Shown: positions 8,301-14,942 of the stretch, one piece after another
Numbering within the stretch: the first letter of the stretch is position 1
Layout: each line of letters opens with the position of its first letter
From: a virus
IMG/VR virus record: IMGVR_UViG_3300043434_001024
Location: 1-34,138 of that record
Length of the DNA: 34,138 bases
Strand: one strand, 5' to 3'
Position numbers and translations under genes: made by a program
Notes under the pieces: model-generated
Databases searched by the model: none
What the model saw: only the letters and a program-made list of their open reading frames with translations
What the model was told of the DNA's origin: nothing

Positions 8301-9335
8301 CTGGGACGGCGGTTGCTGGGCCGTGGTGAGAAGGCATCAGAGGGAGATGTGATGGCCTCCGCTGCCCGCATTCAACAGCTGGCGGCCGCTCGCAAACAAG
8401 AAGAAAGCGATAGGCAGGCCAAAGAGAAGGCGCGCGAAGAGGAGATCCTCAGCCGCGGACCCCAGAAATGGGGCGTGAAGCAAGTGGAAAAGGAGGAGGT
8501 TCCAGGCGCCGGTGGCAAGGGCATCGTCTGGCACGAATCCCGATACGAGGTGCAGCTTGAGAAACCTCTCCGCCTGTCGGCACGACCCGGAAAGGAGCCC
8601 CGTCTGGTTGACAAGCTCTCATTCCAGGTCGCAATGGATGAGGCCAACGCCAAACCCATAGCCAGAAAGCTGGGAGAGCAGGGCATCGCTCTGAACAACA
8701 GGCAGGTCAACAATGCTCTGGAGTTGGCCTGGCTGACCGGCGTCGGTGGTGGCGAGGCCTTCATGGGTGCGGATCGGATTGCCCTGCCAAAGGACGTGGC
8801 CCAACGGTTTGCCAAGGAGGTCTCAAAGCAGGTGAAGGCTGTGATATCGAATCTGGAGGAGGGCCAGATCGTGATCTGCAAGGCCCATCAGGACGATGGC
8901 TATGGGGACAAACGCCAATCGCTCTACAAGAGGGCAGGATTCACCTTCATCGGTGGCACTGGGATTGCTGTGGTTCGCAACGGCAAGCTCAGCCGCATCG
9001 AAGGTGCCCGCGGCGATCGCCACGATGCAGGCGATGAGATCGATCTGGAAGGCCTGCTCTTTGCTCTCCTGACTCTCGGCAGCAGCGAGCGCCGCGATGC
9101 CGCTGCCGACATCCTGGATGCCCGAATCGACGCCCTCAAGCGGAAGTGCGCAACGGGCTACGGCTGCGGCAGCACCTGTATCAGCCTGCAGAAGGAGTGT
9201 CGCATCAGGCCCGGATCGGCGATCGCCAAGGAGCGGCTCAAGCGGCTCATGCAGCTGGCGGCCGGCGGCGCCCTGATCTACCGGCTGCTGACGGTGCACG
9301 GACCTGCTAACCACCCCATCCCCCTGGCCCGATGA
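5352..9335 (+). CDS. Giant multidomain 'polyvalent-like' protein with ddrB-type ParB domain and repeated Cys modules
   Basis: A protein of 1327 residues. A four-Cys module (C-x-TGY-x-CG-x-x-CISLQKECR) occurs at about residues 130-175, 591-640 and 1266-1310, each followed by a basic helix ending in LAAGG. Residues about 239-420 contain VNGHNRLNLANRLG (GHNR at 297-300) and NIAQGAGTPMDAAKFFRD, which fit the ddrB-ParB domain known from phage polyvalent proteins, large composites packaged in virions and injected to protect incoming DNA. Residues ~660-790 are Gln/Ala-rich linker. A different two-Cys motif (RCRRPDGSHYGTSGDCR) lies near 950. Residues ~1040-1217 form a separate globular domain ending in SLYKRAGF, faintly like GNAT acetyltransferases. 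The gene lies just before the head genes, supporting a role inside the capsid. Enzymatic activity is not shown. An internal scaffold or MuF-like role is an alternative. Confidence 0.8.
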   Translation: MSRYQALQDRLTAIEAQLALCPGPKPRCRPTRRHDAADPVSPVLQALLAEVLPGAQLLDWRQDGVGHAGRMAADGLVYRFRVDGDGVGYRPAWEGVQQRGWELRSDSFLELRAPAARMDFRQGSGATAGQKRKCSTGYSCGAACISLQKECRISPSSAMGKARLRRLQQLAAGGDKAAEATASQVSAARDVAAGERQKERTTKRVEKLLARPEIAEYLRTGKLPEAASASTEPGTVRNMKPDEIAFDPSRFQYKINATAGTGDVGSLSGVRKWDPNLAGVMSVWKDPADGKVYVVNGHNRLNLANRLGAEEVTVRFLNAKTATEARAIGAMQNIAQGAGTPMDAAKFFRDTGIRSQADVEARGLPLRSGQAEKGLKLSKLPDEVFSAVVRGDLSVNRGAIIGGSGLDEAKQREVFKMVKARKGIADQTLLELVEHAAASEQRTQTTMDLFGMSQEATDNLFTRAKLAAGLKAKISREKRLFGTVSKARAASTLAEKAGNVINQEQSARVAGEASEALSVFERLKSSSGPISSALNRAADRVEAGESEAKVRQELERDVFAAVEQELVTLGLRKRPRADSLQQRIDALKRKCATGYGCGATCISLQKECRTTPGSAIGKERLKRLMELAAGGSSNQRGIGTMKASEAGEMAQGITASRAQRAAELRGVRRPMLTNPGRQAPGPARKPAQPGLNAQDVTTSSQQAAFARQQQQAAKAAGDQEGAQAWRKEERTVERNRLANALATTKQSQSSLFGVTEYDQTMPLFQQPAAAAGPQQAPKISDVLRATTEQLKAADARQMGKIAENLFEAGWSIDRRTRYRGMSKDQAREQFKVEFMQKMQQQAASPEAAANSAAMRQRAGASGSVAGAMKSILEDMKAQDQRLEDLQRQSIDLRIQAEEQFGAQGGADPTLGGGRPRRRLGGSKRRRDAADDRFDDAIDRLTVLRARMDQRCRRPDGSHYGTSGDCRQGIRAGVARGVGQGFRRLGRRLLGRGEKASEGDVMASAARIQQLAAARKQEESDRQAKEKAREEEILSRGPQKWGVKQVEKEEVPGAGGKGIVWHESRYEVQLEKPLRLSARPGKEPRLVDKLSFQVAMDEANAKPIARKLGEQGIALNNRQVNNALELAWLTGVGGGEAFMGADRIALPKDVAQRFAKEVSKQVKAVISNLEEGQIVICKAHQDDGYGDKRQSLYKRAGFTFIGGTGIAVVRNGKLSRIEGARGDRHDAGDEIDLEGLLFALLTLGSSERRDAAADILDARIDALKRKCATGYGCGSTCISLQKECRIRPGSAIAKERLKRLMQLAAGGALIYRLLTVHGPANHPIPLAR
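5739..5868 (+). repeat. Cys module copy 1
   Basis: Encodes KRKCSTGYSCGAACISLQ and KECR, then the helix ending LAAGG. This is the most diverged of four copies at DNA level. The four cysteines have zinc-binding-like spacing (C-x6-C-x3-C-x6-C), but no experimental family is known to me. Confidence 0.85.
7080..7330 (+). repeat. Cys module copy 2 (long form)
   Basis: Gapless match to 16038-16288 at an offset of 8958 bases. It covers the preceding ADSLQQRIDALKRKC helix, the four-Cys motif, the LAAGG helix and a QRGIGTMKASEAGEMA extension. The conserved length (about 250 bp) indicates a duplication between the large gene and the island gene. Confidence 0.9.
9108..9268 (+). repeat. Cys module copy 3
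   Basis: C-terminal copy in the large protein. It shares an uninterrupted DNA stretch with copy 2 from the ATCGACGCCCTCAAG helix through the first cysteines, and encodes CATGYGCGSTCISLQKECR followed by the LAAGG helix. The protein ends soon after, so this module is a C-terminal cap. Confidence 0.88.
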
Positions 9336-9496
9336 GCACCCCGCAGCACCGCAGCACCGTCCCCCAGGCCCCCCGGGCCGATGCCGAGCCCATCGACTGG
9401 GACAACGTGGCCGTGGAGACCGAAGTGATGCTGCGCCTCCAGCAGGCGCCTCCGGTGGCCAGCGCCCGCCAGGGCCAGCCCCAGGCCAAGGGCTGA
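9332..9496 (+). CDS. Small hypothetical protein (54 aa)
   Basis: ATG 9332 overlaps the stop of the large gene (ATGA), which favours real translation. The product is 54 residues, Pro/Gln/Ala-rich with an acidic centre (EPIDWDNVAVETEVMLRLQQ). No domain is recognised. It ends exactly where the antisense regulator gene ends, and a short inverted repeat covers both stops. Confidence 0.5.
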   Translation: MSTPQHRSTVPQAPRADAEPIDWDNVAVETEVMLRLQQAPPVASARQGQPQAKG

Positions 9497-9505
9497 TCAG
9501 AGCCC
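9490..9505. terminator. Short inverted repeat between convergent genes
   Basis: GGGCT and AGCCC flank a GATCAG loop over the stop codons of the plus-strand small gene and the minus-strand XRE gene. It is only 5 bp with no T-run, so a bidirectional terminator is a weak suggestion. Confidence 0.3.
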
Positions 9506-9724
9506 CAGCAGCAGGGACGGGTCGATCGCCAGCAGCAGGCAGATCGAGCGCAGCTGCCCGGGGTTGGGATCCCGCTCGCCGGAGCACCAGCGGCTCACGG
9601 CGCTGCGGTGCACCTCCAGGTGCTGCGCCAGCTGCTGCTGGCTCACGCCCCGCTGCTCCATAATCACGCCCAACCGTGCACCCAACAGGCGCCGCACCAT
9701 TGCGTCTGGCAGGAGAGTAGGCAC
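9497..9724 (-). CDS. XRE-family helix-turn-helix regulator
   Basis: A 75-residue protein built almost entirely of one Cro/CI-type DNA-binding domain. MEQRGVSQQQLAQHLEVHRS forms helices 1-3, with recognition helix SAVSRWCSGERDPNPGQL, ending in a Leu-rich tail. It starts at GTG 9724; ATG 9700 would give 67 residues and still keep the domain. It is the only minus-strand gene in the head block, lying between the large protein and the protease, and would be transcribed toward the 3' end of the large gene. It may be a small repressor or antitoxin-like regulator acting on the adjacent divergent promoter region. No toxin partner is visible beside it. Confidence 0.85.
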   Translation of the reverse strand: MPTLLPDAMVRRLLGARLGVIMEQRGVSQQQLAQHLEVHRSAVSRWCSGERDPNPGQLRSICLLLAIDPSLLLGL

Positions 9725-9799
9725 GGTGCGTTTATGGCATCAACAGGCGCACGGTAGATCCGGCGGCCCCATCTTGCTGGCAGCTCCTGCTATCTGCCG
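9725..9799. promoter_or_regulatory. Divergent intergenic region, candidate operator
   Basis: This 75-base gap separates the divergent starts of the XRE gene and the protease gene. It holds a 5-bp inverted repeat, GTGCG (9726-9730) and CGCAC (9748-9752), with 17 bases between the arms, spaced about two helical turns centre to centre as expected for a small XRE dimer site. No clear -35/-10 pair was seen. Confidence 0.35.
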
Positions 9800-11110
9800 G
9801 TGCAATTCCGCTTCGATCGCTCCACCCTGCCCGCCAGCTTTCTGGAAACCCCAGAGGGCTACGTGCGCGTGCGTGGGACGTTCTCCCGCAGCGGCTGCCA
9901 GACCTACACCAACCCGGATGGGTCAAAGCGGGTCGAATATCGGCCCCCGGAGGAGGTGTCCCGCCCGGATTCCCTCCTGTCGATGGGCGGCCTGCCGGTG
10001 ACGCTGGAGCATCCGCCCCAGCTGCTCACGCCCGACACTGTGCGGCAACACACCCGGGGCCACAGCGGCACCCAGGTGGAGTTCACCGACGGGTTTGTGC
10101 ATGGCACCGTCACCTTGACGGATCGCGAGGCAATCGAGGCCGTCAAGCGCCGCGATGCGGTGGAGCTCTCCGTGGGCTACCGCTGCGAGTACGACCCCAC
10201 CCCCGGCACAGCCCCTGATGGCACCCGATACGACGGCGTGCAGCGGAACATCAGCGGCAACCATCTCGCCGTCACCCGCAAGGCCCGCGCGGGATCCGAA
10301 GTGTGCCTGCACTTCGACTCCGCCGATGCCGACGACCCGCCGATTGTCGCCGTCTCCGCCGATCTCCTCCCTTCCCTTCCTGAGGCCACCCCCATGCCCG
10401 CCCCCGCTCAAACCACCGACCGTGCCGACATGAAGCCCGCCGGCAAAGCCGACGCCAAGGCCAAGGACAACGACGAGATGGATCCCGAAGACATGGAAGG
10501 CGACGACAACATGGCCGGCGACGACGACCAGGAGAAGGAAGACGGCTACGGCATGACCAAGGGCAAGAAGGCCCGTGGCGATTCCGCCACCCCAGGCCGC
10601 AGCGTGCCCTGGGAGGTCTACAAGGCCACCGTCGATGATCTGGCCGCGGCTGAGCTGCGCTTCGATAGCCTCTCTGAGCAGCTGAGCGAGCTGGAGGCCC
10701 TGGTGGCCGAGCGGGCGGATTCCGCCCCTGCGCCCGATCCGGCCCTGATTGAGCAGCTGGTGGCCGAGCGGGTTGACGTGCTGGAGAAGGCCAGCCTGAT
10801 CATGGGCGGCAAGCGCGAGCGGCACGACGGCCTCAGCAACCGCGAGGTGCAGGAGCTGGCCCTGGAGGCCGCCGAGGTGCGGATCGATGGCATCGAGAAC
10901 CGCAGCGACGAGTACATCGCCGCCAGGTTCGATGCCGCCTACGAGGCCGCCGACAAAGTGCCCTACCAGGCCGATGCCGCCCAGCTGCTGGCCCGCCAGC
11001 TGCAGGGCATCACCACCGCCCCCCGCACCGACGGCGCCGATGGCATCGCGGCGGCCGCGGCGGAGCACCAGCAAGCGCTGGCCAACGCCTGGCAGGCCCC
11101 CGCCAGCTGA
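9800..11110 (+). CDS. Capsid maturation protease (DUF2213-like) fused to scaffold
   Basis: This 436-residue protein cleaves and scaffolds the procapsid. Residues 1-175 match the phage DUF2213 family: TPEGYVRVRGTFSRSG, LEHPP, DAVELSVGY and RNISGNHLAVT. His71, Ser124 and His155 fit a Ser-His-His triad like herpes-type prohead proteases. The triad assignment is mine from motif placement. Residues ~200-270 are a very acidic, Met/Asp/Lys-rich linker, and ~270-430 form coiled-coil helices (LRFDSLSEQLSELEALVAER) typical of an internal scaffold. It starts at GTG 9800. It precedes cement and major capsid genes, the usual order. Confidence 0.85.
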   Translation: MQFRFDRSTLPASFLETPEGYVRVRGTFSRSGCQTYTNPDGSKRVEYRPPEEVSRPDSLLSMGGLPVTLEHPPQLLTPDTVRQHTRGHSGTQVEFTDGFVHGTVTLTDREAIEAVKRRDAVELSVGYRCEYDPTPGTAPDGTRYDGVQRNISGNHLAVTRKARAGSEVCLHFDSADADDPPIVAVSADLLPSLPEATPMPAPAQTTDRADMKPAGKADAKAKDNDEMDPEDMEGDDNMAGDDDQEKEDGYGMTKGKKARGDSATPGRSVPWEVYKATVDDLAAAELRFDSLSEQLSELEALVAERADSAPAPDPALIEQLVAERVDVLEKASLIMGGKRERHDGLSNREVQELALEAAEVRIDGIENRSDEYIAARFDAAYEAADKVPYQADAAQLLARQLQGITTAPRTDGADGIAAAAAEHQQALANAWQAPAS

Positions 11111-11149
11111 TCGCCCCTATCCATCCCCTCGCCCCTCTGCATTCCTCCC

Positions 11150-11722
11150 ATGGCCCAGACCTTCACCAACAACGCCGGCAGCATGTCCCCCCAGGTGGGT
11201 GTGGGCCGCGACTACCCGATGCAGATGGCCATTGGCCGCATCGGCGAGCTGGCCGACATCAGCGGCAGCCGGATCATCAGCGGCAGCAACGAAACCACTG
11301 GCACGCTGCCCTTCGGGGTGCCGCTGGTGCGCAACGGCTCCGGCGTGCTGCCCAACTCCGCCCAGGTGGCCTCCGCCGCCGGCGCGATCCTCGGGATCTC
11401 GGTGCTCACCGATGTCCAGGAGCTCAGCCACCGTGATGCCGCCACTCCCTACCAGGGGGGCATTCATCCCGGTTATGCGGTGAACATCCTCAAGGAGGGC
11501 GCGATCTACATCGAGGTCTTCGAGGCCGTCGCCCCCGGCGAGGCCCTGCGCTACTTCAAGTCCGGCCCCAATTCCGGCAAGTGGGGCAAGACGGCCTCGG
11601 CCGGCAACAGCCTCAACCTGGCCGCCGGCGCCTGGGAGATCGAGCGCGGCGCCGCTGCCGGTGGCCTGCTGGTGCTGCGGGTCAACTCCCCTGCAGCGCT
11701 GACCTTCACCGCCGACACCTGA
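11150..11722 (+). CDS. Capsid decoration/cement protein
   Basis: A 190-residue, Gly/Ala/Ser-rich beta protein directly upstream of the major capsid gene. The segments FGVPLVRNGSGVLPN, YAVNILKEGAIYIEVFEAV and GLLVLRVNSP resemble the structural cement proteins that bind capsomer joints on the outside of phage heads. No signal peptide is present. The start is ATG 11150 after a C/T-rich leader without a Shine-Dalgarno site. The function is based on family resemblance and position. Confidence 0.75.
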   Translation: MAQTFTNNAGSMSPQVGVGRDYPMQMAIGRIGELADISGSRIISGSNETTGTLPFGVPLVRNGSGVLPNSAQVASAAGAILGISVLTDVQELSHRDAATPYQGGIHPGYAVNILKEGAIYIEVFEAVAPGEALRYFKSGPNSGKWGKTASAGNSLNLAAGAWEIERGAAAGGLLVLRVNSPAALTFTADT

Positions 11723-11774
11723 TCCTCCCCACCACCACCCCTTCTTTCCCCTGCCCCCTCCTGGAGCCCGAACA

Positions 11775-12710
11775 ATGAGCCACCGAATGGACGACGCCTA
11801 CCAGAGTGGGGCGTTCCTGGCCGACCAGCTGCAGCACATCATCCCCGGTGTGCTGCGCAAACCCTATGCCGAGATCGTCTACCCCCGGATCTGCCCCGTT
11901 TCCTTCGAGGTGAATCCCGGCGCCACCTCGATCAAGCGCACGCTGTGGGATCGCACCGGCGCCTTTGATCTGATTGCCGATGCGGCCGACGATTTGCCCC
12001 GTTCCGGCGTGAAGGTGGGTGAGATCGTCAACGAGATCCGCGAGTTCGGCGGCTCGTTCGACTACACCCAGGGCGAGCTGCTGGCCGCGAAGATGGCCGG
12101 CGTCAACCTCACCACCGAGAGGGCCGATGCTGTGCGCGACGCCTACGAGCGCCGCAACAACCTCACTTGCTTGTTCGGCCGTGCCGGCACCGGCCTGCGG
12201 GGCATGCTCAACCACCCTGCCATCGATCGTGTGGTGGTGACGGGCAACAACAGCGACGCCTGGTTCAACGACGCCAACACCACCCCCCAGCAGATGCTGG
12301 ATCTGCTGAACTTCGGCGTCACCCAGATGCGTGCCAACAGCAAGCAGATCGAGCAGCCCGACTCCGTGCTGATGGCTGAGTCGGATCACCGGATCGTCTC
12401 AACCACCTGCCGGTCCACCACCGACAACACCACGGTGCTGGAGCTGTTCCTGAAGATGAACCCCGGCATCAAATCGGTGGAGCCGATCAACGAGCTCGAC
12501 CCAGCCAACAGCGGCGGCAACCTGAGCGCCCGGCGGATGCTCTTCTACAAGAAGGATCCCACCAAGGGCAAGTTCCACATCCCCCTGCCCCTCACCTTCC
12601 TGCCGCCCCAGCCGCGCAATCTCAAGTTCGTGGTGCCGTCGATGAGCAAGATCGGCGGCTTCATCCCCGATTTCCCCCTGGCGTTCCTCTACATCCAGGA
12701 CGGCGGCTGA
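11775..12710 (+). CDS. Major capsid protein (DUF2184 family)
   Basis: A 311-residue protein consistent with the DUF2184 group of major capsid proteins. Features include KPYAEIVYPRICPV near the N-terminus, the FGGSFDYTQGELLAAKMAGV helix, NNLTCLFGRAGTGLRGMLNH in the axial region and a C-terminal MSKIGGFIPDFPLAFLY strand. It forms the icosahedral shell. There is no cleavable N-terminal scaffold in the same frame, which fits the separate protease-scaffold gene upstream. The leader is C/T-rich, and the stop codon lies inside an 8-bp stem-loop. Confidence 0.9.
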   Translation: MSHRMDDAYQSGAFLADQLQHIIPGVLRKPYAEIVYPRICPVSFEVNPGATSIKRTLWDRTGAFDLIADAADDLPRSGVKVGEIVNEIREFGGSFDYTQGELLAAKMAGVNLTTERADAVRDAYERRNNLTCLFGRAGTGLRGMLNHPAIDRVVVTGNNSDAWFNDANTTPQQMLDLLNFGVTQMRANSKQIEQPDSVLMAESDHRIVSTTCRSTTDNTTVLELFLKMNPGIKSVEPINELDPANSGGNLSARRMLFYKKDPTKGKFHIPLPLTFLPPQPRNLKFVVPSMSKIGGFIPDFPLAFLYIQDGG

Positions 12711-12726
12711 TCCCTGCTGATCAGCC
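12705..12726 (+). terminator. Stem-loop over the major capsid stop codon
   Basis: GGCTGATC and GATCAGCC pair perfectly around a 6-base loop. There is no T-run after it, so partial termination or 3'-end stabilisation of the capsid message is more likely than full termination. Confidence 0.5.
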
Positions 12727-12759
12727 CCGCCCCACACCCCTGTTCCCCATTGGTTCTCC

Positions 12760-13257
12760 ATGACCTCTACCCCCACCAAGCCGATCAGCAAGGCCCAGGC
12801 CGACCCCGCCGAGGACCAGCCGGTTTCCGGCCAGCCGGTTTCCGGCGAGCTGGCGGTGATCTTCACCCCCGAGCTGAACGAGGCCTGCCTGCAGTCCTGC
12901 CGCGGCGGCGCGGTCGCCTGGGCCTTCGGGCCTGTGGCCAATCCCACCACCCTGCGGATCACCCCGGGCCTCAACGCCCCGGTGCCCCGCGAGCTGTGGG
13001 AGCAGGCCAAGGCCCGCCCCGACACCCAGGAGCTGATGGGCCGCGGCCTGATCCAGGAGATCGAGCTCACCGATGGCGCCACCAACGCCGACGGCGAGGT
13101 GTCGCTGGCCGCCGTGCCCAATGTGGTGGCGATCCGGCTGATCTACGGCTGCCGCAACACCGAGCAGCTGGAGCAGTGGCTGCGCAAGGAAGACCGGCAG
13201 GCGGTGCGCGACAAGCTCGCCGCCCGGATCAAGGAGATCGCCGACGGCCGGCCCTGA
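12760..13257 (+). CDS. Hypothetical head-region protein (165 aa)
   Basis: Starts at ATG 12760 after a C-rich leader and ends two bases before the DUF4054 gene. The N-terminus is a Pro/Ala-rich tail with a repeated QPVSG. The rest is an alpha/beta domain with FTPELNEACLQSC, TLRITPGLNAPVPRELWEQ and a basic C-terminal helix. I do not recognise a family. In this position siphophages often carry small head or connector accessories; this is context only. Confidence 0.75.
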   Translation: MTSTPTKPISKAQADPAEDQPVSGQPVSGELAVIFTPELNEACLQSCRGGAVAWAFGPVANPTTLRITPGLNAPVPRELWEQAKARPDTQELMGRGLIQEIELTDGATNADGEVSLAAVPNVVAIRLIYGCRNTEQLEQWLRKEDRQAVRDKLAARIKEIADGRP

Positions 13258-13259
13258 CC

Positions 13260-13568
13260 ATGGCGATCCCCACCCTCTCCGAGCTGCTCGACCGCTTCCC
13301 TGAGCTGGAGGTGCACACGCACGCCCAGCTGGAGGCGGCGCTGGCCACCGCCGGCCGGCGCTGCAGCGAAGCGGTGTGGGGCGATCTGCACGGTGATGGG
13401 GTGGGCCTGTTTGCTGCCCATCTGATCGCCTGCCGGGTGCGGGAGGTGGGCGCCCAGGTGGGCCAGGCGCCGCCATCGGCCGGCAACGGACTGCAGGCCA
13501 GCCACTACGGCCAGCAGTTTGCCGAGCTGCAGGCCTGTCTACCGCTCACCTGCGGCTTCATGGTCTGA
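13260..13568 (+). CDS. Head-tail adaptor (DUF4054-like)
   Basis: The 102-residue product has LLDRFPELEVHTHAQLEAAL, a central WGDL and LFAAHLIACRVRE, the arrangement of DUF4054-type phage connector proteins that dock below the portal. The start at ATG 13260 lies just past the previous stop. It is followed by neck and tail-terminator candidates in the usual order adaptor, stopper, completion, terminator, tube. Confidence 0.75.
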   Translation: MAIPTLSELLDRFPELEVHTHAQLEAALATAGRRCSEAVWGDLHGDGVGLFAAHLIACRVREVGAQVGQAPPSAGNGLQASHYGQQFAELQACLPLTCGFMV

Positions 13569-13572
13569 TCTG

Positions 13573-13974
13573 ATGAGCACTCCCCAGCCCGCCACTGCCT
13601 ACGGCAACCTCGCCACTGCCACCCTGGCGTTTGAGGTGGCCGGCGCCGCCCTCACGGTGGATCCGGAGACCGGCAACCAGGTGGCGGCCACCGAGACGAT
13701 CCACTACCTGGCGGCGCTGCGGCTCAACCGCGGCCGCTGGGAGAAGCAGGTGGGCGTCGATGAGAGCACCTTCCCTTGCACTGGCCGGCTGCTGAGCCCT
13801 GCCACTCTTGATCCACGGATCGTGAGCGGCAGCAAGGCCGCCGCGGTGATCAACGGCCGCCGCGGCCGCTTTGAGCTGCAGGAAGACCTGGGGGCGCCGG
13901 TGGGGGCCATGCCGCTGCTGCGCCAGCAGATCAACGGCACCTTCAGGGTTACAGGAGGCCGCGGCAATGGCTGA
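13573..13974 (+). CDS. Putative head-closure (stopper) protein
   Basis: 133 residues from ATG 13573, four bases after the adaptor stop. It is predicted mostly beta with IHYLAALRLNRGRWEKQVGVD and a Gly/Arg-rich loop. No direct family match is recalled. The position between adaptor and tail-completion genes suggests a stopper. Its end overlaps the next gene by 8 bases, and the AGGAGG for that gene lies inside it. Confidence 0.65.
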   Translation: MSTPQPATAYGNLATATLAFEVAGAALTVDPETGNQVAATETIHYLAALRLNRGRWEKQVGVDESTFPCTGRLLSPATLDPRIVSGSKAAAVINGRRGRFELQEDLGAPVGAMPLLRQQINGTFRVTGGRGNG

Positions 13975-14446
13975 CCAGCCGATGGATCAGCAGCTGCTGC
14001 GCGAGGTGGTGGGTGAGGCCTGGGGGCGCTTCTCCGCGTACGTGGATTCGGAGCTCACCCGGCACATCACCGAGCCGAAATGGGACTGGCCGCGTGGGGA
14101 GAGCCCTCGGGACATCGTGGACACCGGCGACCTGCGCAAGTCGCAGGAGATGGCCATCAACCCCCGACCTGGGGTGATGGAGACGAAGTTCCGCTGGACT
14201 GCCCCCTATGCCCCTGCGGTACACGACGGCGCCGTCTACAAGGCCAATGACAGCGAGGGGCAGCCCCGCACCAGGCCGGCCCGGCCCTGGACGCGGGAGC
14301 TGCAGCGCGAGCGGGTGAAGCTGCAGCGTGCCTTCCAGTTGCACTTCACCCTGTCGGCCAAGCGCCGGGGATTGGGCGGCAACCGCCGGGGTGGCGCCGC
14401 TCCTGCGGGGCCATCGGCCTTGCCGCCTGCTGGAGGTGCCGCATGA
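13967..14446 (+). CDS. Neck/tail completion protein (HK97 gp10-like)
   Basis: 159 residues from ATG 13967, with a strong ACAGGAGG upstream. The segments DIVDTGDLRKSQEMAIN and FRWTAPYAPAVHDGAVYK match the pattern of HK97 gp10-like proteins, which join head and tail. The C-terminal ~30 residues are basic and Gly/Pro-rich. An ATGA overlap couples it to the next gene. Confidence 0.78.
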   Translation: MADQPMDQQLLREVVGEAWGRFSAYVDSELTRHITEPKWDWPRGESPRDIVDTGDLRKSQEMAINPRPGVMETKFRWTAPYAPAVHDGAVYKANDSEGQPRTRPARPWTRELQRERVKLQRAFQLHFTLSAKRRGLGGNRRGGAAPAGPSALPPAGGAA

Positions 14447-14880
14447 CCCAGGCACGCTGCCAGGTGGAGCTGGGCGCCAGCGTGCGCCAGGTGGCCGATG
14501 AGCTGCGCATGCTGTTCGGCCACCTGCTGGGCCAATACCAGCGGCCCAGCGGCCCGCCGATCCAGGCCTTCTGGACGGTGGGCAAGGGGCAGGTGCGGCC
14601 CAGCTACACCGCCACCGGCATCGAGGCGGTGCTGGTGGAGGCCCCAGAGCGCGAGCTCCTGGGTGCTCCCACACGCACCATGGCCACGATGCGCACCTGG
14701 ACGGTGACCTTCACCCAGTTCGACACCAGCAGCAACCTCGAGGCGGTGCGGCTGCTGGCCTTCAGGGCCTGGCCCACCGCCCAGCAACGTCACCAGCCCC
14801 AAACTGATGACAGCTACGAGCGGCTCATTGTGGAGCTGCCCGATCCCGTCTACATCGCCTCACTGGCAGCCTCCGGCTGA
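14443..14880 (+). CDS. Putative tail terminator
   Basis: 145 residues, coupled by ATGA to the completion gene and placed right before the tail tube gene, the standard position of the tail terminator. The fold looks alpha/beta with a central strand (MRTWTVTFTQFD) and a C-terminal IVELPDPVYIASL. Sequence similarity alone is not decisive. Confidence 0.65.
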   Translation: MTQARCQVELGASVRQVADELRMLFGHLLGQYQRPSGPPIQAFWTVGKGQVRPSYTATGIEAVLVEAPERELLGAPTRTMATMRTWTVTFTQFDTSSNLEAVRLLAFRAWPTAQQRHQPQTDDSYERLIVELPDPVYIASLAASG

Positions 14881-14942
14881 CAGCCACGGGCTGCACAGCG
14901 GCCGCCTCTCTCCCTTCCTTCGACCTCCTCAAGGACCCCACC

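Noticed and set aside
9923-11074. Minus-strand frame of 383 codons opposite the protease
   Set aside because: Antisense to the DUF2213-like gene; Gly/Val-rich with no domain.
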